Positions 58,692 through 64,000 of a stretch of DNA of 64,000 bases are shown one piece after another. Below the pieces are notes generated by a model, which worked only from the letters and a program-made list of their open reading frames with translations, ran no database searches and was not told where the DNA came from. Origin of the DNA: Micromonospora sp. MH99 (GTDB lineage: Bacteria; Actinomycetota; Actinomycetes; Mycobacteriales; Micromonosporaceae); the NCBI RefSeq assembly GCF_021442385.1, contig NZ_MUZA01000023.1, positions 24,561-88,560 of the forward strand, given 5' to 3'. Position numbers and translations under genes: made by a program. Numbering within the stretch: the stretch's first letter is position 1; the number at the start of each line of letters is the position of its first letter.

Positions 58692-59666
58692 TCAGCCGCG
58701 GCTCGCGGCGGCCTTCATGTCCCGCTTCAGCTCCTGCGGAAGCGAGAAGGTCAGCCGCTCGTTGGCGGTGGTGATCTCCTCGACGTCGTCGAACCCGCGT
58801 GCGGCCAGGTGCGTCAGCACATCGTTGACCAGATCCTCCGGGACGCTGGCCCCGGAGGACACCCCGACCGTGCGGGCGTCGGCCAGCCAGGCGTCGTCGA
58901 TCTCGTGGGCGAAGTCGACCAGGTGACCGGCGCGGGCGCCGGCGTCCAGGGCAACCTCGACCAGCCGGACCGAGTTGGAGGAGTTCGTCGAGCCGACGAC
59001 GATCACCACGTCGCACTCGGGGGCGATCTCCTTGACGACGTGCTGCCGGTTGGACGTGGCGTAGCAGATGTCGTCGCTGGGCGGGGACTGCAGCAGCGGC
59101 AGCCGGGTCTTGAGCCGGGCGACGGTCTCCAGCGTCTCGTCCACCGAGAGCGTGGTCTGGGAGAGCCAGACGACCTTCTCCGGGTCACGAACGGTGATCT
59201 TGTCGACGCCGTCCGGGCCGTCCACGAGCTGGATGTGCGCGGGAGCCTCACCGGCGGTGCCGATGACCTCCTCGTGCCCCTCGTGGCCGATCAGCAGAAT
59301 GTCGTAGTCCTCGGCGGCGAAGCGCTTCGCCTCCTGGTGCACCTTGGTGACCAGCGGGCAGGTCGCGTCGATGGCCTTCAACGAGCGCTCCCGGGCCTGC
59401 TCGTAGACCTCGGGCGCCACGCCGTGCGCCGAGAAGATGACTGTGGCGCCCTCGGGCACCTCCTCGTTCTCCTCCACGAAGATCGCGCCCTGGGCCTCCA
59501 GCGTCTGCACGACGTGCTTGTTGTGCACGATCTGCTTACGCACGTAGATCGGGGCGCCGTAGAGCTTCAGCGCCTCCTCGACGGTCTGCACGGCGCGATC
59601 CACACCCGCGCAGTAGCCGCGGGGCTTGGCCAGGAGCACGCGCTTGCCGGTCCGGAGATCAGTCAC
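58692..59666 (-). CDS. ispH: 4-hydroxy-3-methylbut-2-enyl diphosphate reductase (IspH/LytB)
   Basis: 324 residues. The final enzyme of the MEP isoprenoid pathway, making IPP and DMAPP. The three cluster-ligating cysteines are in [23 protein letters not shown] and [22 protein letters not shown] and [11 protein letters not shown] carry the catalytic and substrate-binding residues, and SVPEDLV is near the C-terminus. The start is GTG at 59664-59666, six bases after TACGAT, so it is probably leaderless. It is divergent from xseA and separated from it by palindrome G, as in mycobacteria (from memory, lytB2 and xseA are close). Confidence 0.96.
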   Translation of the reverse strand: MTDLRTGKRVLLAKPRGYCAGVDRAVQTVEEALKLYGAPIYVRKQIVHNKHVVQTLEAQGAIFVEENEEVPEGATVIFSAHGVAPEVYEQARERSLKAIDATCPLVTKVHQEAKRFAAEDYDILLIGHEGHEEVIGTAGEAPAHIQLVDGPDGVDKITVRDPEKVVWLSQTTLSVDETLETVARLKTRLPLLQSPPSDDICYATSNRQHVVKEIAPECDVVIVVGSTNSSNSVRLVEVALDAGARAGHLVDFAHEIDDAWLADARTVGVSSGASVPEDLVNDVLTHLAARGFDDVEEITTANERLTFSLPQELKRDMKAAASRG

Positions 59667-59672
59667 CCCCCC

Positions 59673-59678
59673 ATCGTA
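59673..59678 (-). promoter_or_regulatory. -10 box of ispH, leaderless spacing
   Basis: TACGAT on the minus strand, ending six bases before the GTG start. Confidence 0.45.
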
Positions 59679-59732
59679 CGTGCCGGCTCTCCCACCGGCA
59701 CCGGGCGACGACCCCACCCCCCACCCTGCGCT

Positions 59733-59787
59733 GATCATGAAGTTATTGCCCCGACACGCCGGCGCGGAGGGCAACAACTTCATGATC
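59733..59787. repeat. Nested intergenic palindrome G
   Basis: GATCATGAAGTT (59733-59744) pairs perfectly with 59776-59787, then one mismatch, then TTGCCC (59746-59751) with GGGCAA (59769-59774). It lies between the divergent ispH and xseA promoters, so it cannot be a simple terminator. It shares the words GAAGTT and TTGCC with palindrome E. Confidence 0.75.
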
Positions 59788-59810
59788 GACGGTCCAGATG
59801 GGCTGGGTCG

Positions 59811-59816
59811 TAGGGT
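59811..59816 (+). promoter_or_regulatory. -10 box of xseA, leaderless spacing
   Basis: TAGGGT, ending six bases before the GTG start at 59823. Confidence 0.45.
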
Positions 59817-59822
59817 GGGCGG

Positions 59823-61073
59823 GTGACTGAGGGTGGGGCGCGAGCGGGGAGCGGCGGGGCCAGTAGCGCGGAGGAGCCTTGGCCGGTTCGGGTCGTTTCG
59901 CAGAAGGTCGGGGCGTGGATCGCCAAGCTCGGCTGGGTGTGGGTGGACGGGCAGGTCGCGCAGATCAGCCGCCGTCCCGGGGCCACCACGGTCTTTCTGA
60001 CCCTGCGTGACCCGTCCGCCGACCTGAGCCTGACCGTCACCACCAACCGTGACGTGCTGGACGCCGGTGCGCCGGAGCTGCGCGAGGGCGCCCGCGTGGT
60101 GCTGCACGCCAAGCCGGAGTTCTACGCCGCGCGGGGCACGCTGAGCCTGCGCGCCGACGAGATCCGGCAGGTGGGGCTCGGTGAGCTGCTGGCTCGGCTG
60201 GAGAAGCTCAAGAAGCTGCTCGCCGCCGAGGGGTTGTTCGACCGGGCGCGCAAGCGCCGGCTGCCGTTCCTGCCCGGCCGGATCGGGCTGATCACCGGCC
60301 GCGCGTCGGCCGCTGAGCGGGACGTGCTGACGAACGCCCGTCGGCGCTGGCCGGCCGTGGAGTTCCGGACGGTGAACGTGGCAGTGCAGGGCCCGTCCGC
60401 CGTGCCGCAGATCGTCGACGCGCTCAAGGTCCTGGACGCCGACCCGAGCATCGATGTGATCATCATCGCGCGGGGCGGTGGCGGCATCGAGGATCTGCTG
60501 CCCTTCTCCGACGAGGCGCTCTGCCGGGCCGTGTTCGGCTGCCGTACGCCGGTGGTCAGCGCGATCGGCCACGAGACGGACGCGCCGCTGATCGACTACG
60601 TCGCCGACCTGCGGGCCTCCACCCCGACCGACGCGGCCAAGCGGGTGGTCCCCGACCTCACCGAGGAGGTACGCCTCATCGGTCAGGCCCGGCACCGACT
60701 CGAGCGGGCGGTCCGCAACCTGGTCGACCGGGAGTCCCACCGCCTCGACAGTCTGCGGTCCCGGCCGGTGCTGGCCCGGCCGCAGGTGATGGTGGAGCAG
60801 CGCGCGACCGAGCTGGCCGCCCTGCGCCAGCGCGCCGGCCGCTGCCTGGACCACCGGCTCGCCGGCGCCGACGACGATCTGCGGCACACCCTGGCCCGGC
60901 TGCGCGCCCTGTCCCCCGCCGCCACCCTCGACCGGGGGTACGCGATCGTGCAACGCGCCGACGGTCACGTGGTGCGGGCGGCGGCCGAGGTCGCCAAGGG
61001 TGACCCGCTGCGGGTCCGCCTCGCCGACGGTGAGCTCGCCGCGACGGTCGACGGCGCAGTGGCGACGCGGTGA
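59823..61073 (+). CDS. xseA: Exodeoxyribonuclease VII large subunit
   Basis: 416 residues. The catalytic subunit of ExoVII, which degrades single-stranded DNA. An N-terminal OB domain ([27 protein letters not shown]) is followed by the nuclease core ([71 protein letters not shown]) and the C-terminal [12 protein letters not shown] motif. The protein lacks some residues of the E. coli coiled-coil region, as is usual in actinobacteria. It starts with GTG at 59823. xseB follows 21 bases later. Confidence 0.95.
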   Translation: MTEGGARAGSGGASSAEEPWPVRVVSQKVGAWIAKLGWVWVDGQVAQISRRPGATTVFLTLRDPSADLSLTVTTNRDVLDAGAPELREGARVVLHAKPEFYAARGTLSLRADEIRQVGLGELLARLEKLKKLLAAEGLFDRARKRRLPFLPGRIGLITGRASAAERDVLTNARRRWPAVEFRTVNVAVQGPSAVPQIVDALKVLDADPSIDVIIIARGGGGIEDLLPFSDEALCRAVFGCRTPVVSAIGHETDAPLIDYVADLRASTPTDAAKRVVPDLTEEVRLIGQARHRLERAVRNLVDRESHRLDSLRSRPVLARPQVMVEQRATELAALRQRAGRCLDHRLAGADDDLRHTLARLRALSPAATLDRGYAIVQRADGHVVRAAAEVAKGDPLRVRLADGELAATVDGAVATR

Positions 61074-61094
61074 CCCGGACAGGGGTGTGCTGAG

Positions 61095-61325
61095 ATGGAC
61101 GCGATGACTGACGACACGAAGGCCGGGCCGGACGAGCGGCTCAGCTACGAGCAGGCCCGCGCCGAACTGGCCTCGGTGGTCGAGCGGCTGGAGGCCGGCG
61201 GCACGTCCCTGGAGGAGTCGCTGGCGCTCTGGGAGCGCGGCGAGGCGCTGGCGGTGATCTGCCAGCGCTGGCTGGACGGCGCTCGGGCGCGGATCGACGC
61301 CGCGCGGCAGGACCCCGCGTCCTGA
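61095..61325 (+). CDS. xseB: Exodeoxyribonuclease VII small subunit
   Basis: 76 residues. The XseB signature is [53 protein letters not shown], a small helical protein that binds the XseA coiled coil. The length is normal. The start is ATG at 61095, or ATG at 61104 (nine bases later). Co-transcribed with xseA. A strong terminator follows. Confidence 0.94.
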   Translation: MDAMTDDTKAGPDERLSYEQARAELASVVERLEAGGTSLEESLALWERGEALAVICQRWLDGARARIDAARQDPAS

Positions 61326-61328
61326 TCA

Positions 61329-61358
61329 CGGGTGGGGCGGCCGGAGCCGCCCCACCCG
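61329..61358. terminator. 13-bp hairpin between convergent xseB and a lipoprotein gene
   Basis: CGGGTGGGGCGGC (61329-61341) pairs perfectly with GCCGCCCCACCCG (61346-61358) around a CGGA tetraloop. Confidence 0.8.
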
Positions 61359-61368
61359 CGTACGACGG

Positions 61369-62220
61369 TCAGCTGAACAGGCTGTAGAGCTCGGCCGGGG
61401 CCTCGACGACCTGGTCCGCCGGCGGCTTCTGCGCTGCGGTGGCGGAACCGTAGTCGGAGTACGTCATCTTGATCTCCTGGGCGGCGGTCTGCCCGGCGGC
61501 CGGGAGTTGCAGCACCAGCTCGCTGAGCCGGCCCTGCGTGTCCACCTTCGCGGTGAACGGAACCGTCTTGGCCTGGGTGCCCAACGCGGCGATCGTGGCG
61601 GCGTTCAGCGACCCGGCCTCGGCGGCCTTGGTGACGTCGATGGTGCCGGCGTACGTGCCGGTGCCGGTGCTGCGGACCTCGGTGATGCCCTGGGTCAGCA
61701 CGGCGCTGCCGGCCGGGTCGACCTTCTCGAAGTCGAAGCCGAGGTTCTTGTTGCCCTTGATGCGGGCCTGGTCGAGGTGCTGGTACTTGCCGAGGTTGAG
61801 CTGCTTGATGGCGGGCAGGCTGTCGGCGGTGGGGCCGGTCAGCTCCAGCTTCACCCAGCTGTCCGGCTTGAAGTGGATCACGTCGAGCTTCATCGCCAGG
61901 TCGGAGGAGGGGCCGCCGATGGAGATCTTCATCGCGGCACTCTGACTCGGCTGGTGCACCAGCCCTTCGGCGACCGAGCCGGCGCCGGAGAGGCTGAACC
62001 GGAAGTTGCCGTTGCTGATCTCCTTGGTGGAATCCAGCAGCGCCTGCTTGGCGTCGCCCGCCACGGGCGTGCCGCCGGACGCGCTGGGCACGCCGGACGC
62101 GCTCACGGTGGGGGACGCGGTCGATCCGGCGGTGCCGGTCGTACCGCCGGCGCAGGCGGCCAGGGCGGGCGTGAACAGGGCGGCGGCTACCAGGCCGGCA
62201 CCGAGTCGTCGAACAGTCAT
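61369..62220 (-). CDS. LppX/LprAFG-type lipoprotein (copy 1)
   Basis: 283 residues. Type II signal peptide with lipobox ALAAC (Cys about residue 23), a Ser/Thr/Ala-rich linker, then the LppX_LprAFG fold: KQALLDSTKEISNGNFRFSLSGAGSVAEGLVHQPSQSAAMKISIG, GTYAGTIDVT, and ALGTQAKTVPFTAKVDTQGRLSELVLQLP. Relatives bind and shuttle lipids between the membrane and outer layers. It has clear sequence kinship with the gene upstream. The ATG is at 62218-62220. Confidence 0.83.
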   Translation of the reverse strand: MTVRRLGAGLVAAALFTPALAACAGGTTGTAGSTASPTVSASGVPSASGGTPVAGDAKQALLDSTKEISNGNFRFSLSGAGSVAEGLVHQPSQSAAMKISIGGPSSDLAMKLDVIHFKPDSWVKLELTGPTADSLPAIKQLNLGKYQHLDQARIKGNKNLGFDFEKVDPAGSAVLTQGITEVRSTGTGTYAGTIDVTKAAEAGSLNAATIAALGTQAKTVPFTAKVDTQGRLSELVLQLPAAGQTAAQEIKMTYSDYGSATAAQKPPADQVVEAPAELYSLFS

Positions 62221-62411
62221 ACGTGTCTCCCAAGGGGGTCACCCGACGACCTGGTCGGCGCCGGAAACCGGGCGACGCGGCAGCCCTTCGGCCACGTCGC
62301 GCGATCCGGGACGAGCGGCACGCCCGGATCACTCCCTCTTTGTTCCCCGTCGACGCGTCGAACAATCACCCTTATCGTCCGGTTGCTCGCGCCAACCTGC
62401 CCCGAAATGCA

Positions 62412-62442
62412 GGATCGGGGTGGCCCAGGGCCACCCCGATCC
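62412..62442 (-). terminator. Hairpin after the second lipoprotein gene
   Basis: GGATCGGGGTGGCCC (62412-62426) and its exact complement (62428-62442) flank one base; in practice a stem of about 13 bp. It lies 12 bases past the stop at 62454. Confidence 0.7.
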
Positions 62443-62453
62443 GTCGTGCCGAC

Positions 62454-63266
62454 CTACTTGAACATCTCGTACGTCTCGGCCGAGGCCTCGACGACCTTGT
62501 CCGCCGACGGCTTCTTCGCGCCGGTGCCGGTGCCGTAGCCCGAGTACGCGATCTTGACGTCGTGCGCGGCGGTCTCGCCGGCGGCCGGCACCGAGATGAC
62601 CAGCTCGGTGAGGCGGCCCTGCGGGTCCAGCTTGGCGGTGAACGGCAGCGCCTTGGCCTGCGCGCCCAGCGCGGTGACGACGTCCTCGTCGAGAGCGACC
62701 GAGTCGGTGGAGGCGCTGATGTCGATCTTGCCGGCGTACGTGCCCTCGCCGGTCTTCTGCACGTCGGTCACGCCCTTGACCAGCGTCTCGCTGTCGATCG
62801 GGTCAAGCGTCTCCGGGTCGAGCTGGAGGTCCTTGATGCCCTTGACCTTGGTCTTGTCGAGGTGCTGGTACTTGCCCTTGTTCTTCGCCAGCTCGGGGAC
62901 CATGGCGGCCATGGCACCGCCGATGTCCATCTTCACCCAGCTCTCCGAGTCGATGTAGATGAGGTCCATCTCCATCGACACGTCCTGGGAGGCGTCACCC
63001 AGCTTCATGGTCAGCTGCGCGCTGTTGCTGGGCTTGTGCACCAGGCCGCCGCCGGTCAGGTCGGCGCCCGTCAGGGTGAAGGTGAAGTCGCCCTTGGCCG
63101 CCTCCTTCGTGGAGGCGAGCAGCGCCTCCTTCGGGTCGGCCGGCACCGCCGGCGCGGACGGGCTGGGTGCAGCGGCCGGCTCCGCAGCGTCGGACTTGCA
63201 CGCGGCCAGGCCGGGGATGAGCAGGGCGGCGGCGAGGAAGCCGAAGCTCCACCGTCGAATGTTCAC
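62454..63266 (-). CDS. LppX/LprAFG-type lipoprotein (copy 2)
   Basis: 270 residues. A tandem paralogue of the downstream gene: lipobox GLAAC (Cys about residue 23), EALLASTKEAAKGDFTFTLTGADLTGGGLVHKPSNSAQLTMKLG, GTYAGKIDIS, and ALGAQAKALPFTAKLDPQGRLTELVISVP. The shared block order indicates duplication. The role, transporting lipid or glycolipid across the envelope, is inferred from the family. An individual terminator separates it from copy 1, so they may be expressed separately. The start is ATG at 63264-63266. Confidence 0.83.
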   Translation of the reverse strand: MNIRRWSFGFLAAALLIPGLAACKSDAAEPAAAPSPSAPAVPADPKEALLASTKEAAKGDFTFTLTGADLTGGGLVHKPSNSAQLTMKLGDASQDVSMEMDLIYIDSESWVKMDIGGAMAAMVPELAKNKGKYQHLDKTKVKGIKDLQLDPETLDPIDSETLVKGVTDVQKTGEGTYAGKIDISASTDSVALDEDVVTALGAQAKALPFTAKLDPQGRLTELVISVPAAGETAAHDVKIAYSGYGTGTGAKKPSADKVVEASAETYEMFK

Positions 63267-63341
63267 TGAGATCTCACTTCACGAAGATGGACATGGCCCG
63301 GCCGCAGTGTGCGGACCGGACCGAGCCGAGGGAGCGTAACG

Positions 63342-63372
63342 GATACGCCCCCAGCGTCGCGGGGGGCGTATC
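63342..63372 (-). terminator. Hairpin after the DUF4245 gene
   Basis: GATACGCCCCC (63342-63352) pairs with GGGGGCGTATC (63362-63372), with a 9-nt loop, 13 bases past the stop at 63385. Confidence 0.7.
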
Positions 63373-63384
63373 GATGTCGGACTG

Positions 63385-64000
63385 TCAGCGCAGCGCGCCG
63401 GCGAGTTCGCGCAGCTCGTTGTCCCGGGCGTCACCGACGACGAGCACCGTGCGGGCCGGTTCCAGCAGCACCAGCGCCTGCTGGTTCCCCCGGGCCGTGT
63501 AGCGCTGCCAGGTGCGCCCGGCCAGCTCTGTCGGGCCCTGCGGCTGACTCTGGTCGGTCAGCTCGGCGGGGAGCAGTTTTTCCGCCGGCACGTTGCTCTG
63601 CAGCAGCTGGACACCCCGCCCCTCCGGCGTGAGGTAGCCGATCCGCAGGTTCGCGCCGCCCTCGACGGTCTGGTAGCGGGCGCTGACCGTACGCCAGCCG
63701 GAGCCCAGCCCCTGCGGCTCGCTGACCGGGAAGGTGTTCGCCGACCGCGCCTGCTCGATCGCCGGGGCCGCATCGACAGTGGTGGCCTGATCGCCGCCGA
63801 GGAAACCCCGGTAGAACGCCAGCAGCAGCGCGATCGGGATCAGCAGCACCAGCAGCGAGATCGCCATGTCCTTGGGCGACCGCTCGGCCTTGGTCGCCGC
63901 CGCGGCCACCCGTGGCGGCGGCGCGGACCGCTCACCGGTCCCCGTGGCGTCGCCGGGCCCACCGGCGGCCGCACCCGGCCGGGCGGCCGAAGGCCGCGGC
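63385..64000 (-). CDS. DUF4245 membrane protein, N-terminus outside the window
   Basis: At least 205 codons; the frame stays open to base 64000, so the true start is probably outside. A possible internal GTG start lies at 63907-63909. A Pro/Ala/Gly-rich N-terminal region precedes one membrane helix (MAISLLVLLIPIALLLAFYRGF), then the exported DUF4245 domain (ANTFPVSEPQGLGSGWRTVSARY, ELAGRTWQRYTARGNQQALVLLEPARTVLVVGDA). Function is unknown; the family is common in actinobacteria next to ispH/xseA. It is on the same strand as the LppX-type genes. Confidence 0.82.
   Translation of the reverse strand, partial: PRPSAARPGAAAGGPGDATGTGERSAPPPRVAAAATKAERSPKDMAISLLVLLIPIALLLAFYRGFLGGDQATTVDAAPAIEQARSANTFPVSEPQGLGSGWRTVSARYQTVEGGANLRIGYLTPEGRGVQLLQSNVPAEKLLPAELTDQSQPQGPTELAGRTWQRYTARGNQQALVLLEPARTVLVVGDARDNELRELAGALR

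Overview
The window is one contiguous piece of a high-GC actinobacterial chromosome. The mycothiol enzyme Mca, the FtsB/DivIC, DUF501 and MoxR-DUF58 genes, frequent GTG/TTG starts and TANNNT -10 boxes all point to Actinomycetes. Protein flavour and the NERSER/SARSEP-type dispersed repeats suggest Micromonosporaceae (Micromonospora-like), but that genus call is an inference. About 60 genes were found, almost all housekeeping. I see no prophage, transposase, CRISPR array, rRNA operon or secondary-metabolite cluster. Both edge genes are incomplete: purK on the left and a DUF4245 gene on the right.

Layout. 0-8 kb: purK, a DUF255 thioredoxin-fold protein, a GGDEF/EAL c-di-GMP protein, mca with its small membrane neighbour, DUF4307 and greA. 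8-15 kb: threonine ammonia-lyase, DUF4328, a metB-amidase pair, a secreted propeller-like protein and HIT. 15-19 kb: msrA, a structured leader with a 12-residue ORF, rnz, GNAT and cbs. 19-25 kb: DUF1232, two tandem SGNH hydrolases, thiolase, two tandem Bax-inhibitor-1 proteins and tRNA-Leu(UAA). 25-29 kb: polytopic membrane proteins and NDH-2. 29-34.5 kb: one minus-strand run (dienelactone hydrolase, uracil-DNA glycosylase, DUF4129, small membrane protein, MoxR, DUF58). 34.5-37 kb: LppU-like protein and a PadR/HAAS pair. 37-49 kb: ppx, argA-like, DUF501, ftsB/divIC, eno, a lipoprotein, DUF885, mazG, a SurA-like lipoprotein and mfd. 49-56 kb: cyclase-family protein, AraC regulator, membrane protein and ppc. 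56-64 kb: Gly-rich protein, rmuC, lipoproteins, ispH, xseA-xseB, two LppX/LprG-type lipoproteins and DUF4245.

From memory, two blocks resemble Mycobacterium tuberculosis Rv1020-Rv1026 (mfd, mazG, eno, divIC, DUF501, ppx) and Rv1074-Rv1084 (thiolase, SGNH, cbs, metB, greA, DUF4307, mca, small membrane protein, DUF255). cbs and metB stand apart but together give the two enzyme types that link homocysteine/cysteine and cystathionine. Mca and MsrA add thiol and oxidative defence. Mfd, UDG, RmuC, ExoVII and MazG form a genome-maintenance theme.

The most unusual content lies between genes. (i) An approximately 250-nt leader before rnz carries a 12-codon ORF under an almost full-length anti-Shine-Dalgarno match, followed by three hairpins. 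(ii) At least seven long nested palindromes sit in intergenic gaps, one with a 36-bp stem. (iii) Several hairpins have the stop codon of the neighbouring gene inside the stem. (iv) At least ten genes have a TANNNT box ending 6-7 nt before the start codon, as expected for leaderless mRNAs, including a PadR gene whose operator overlaps its own promoter. (v) An 8 x 10-bp tandem array lies between the cyclase and AraC genes.
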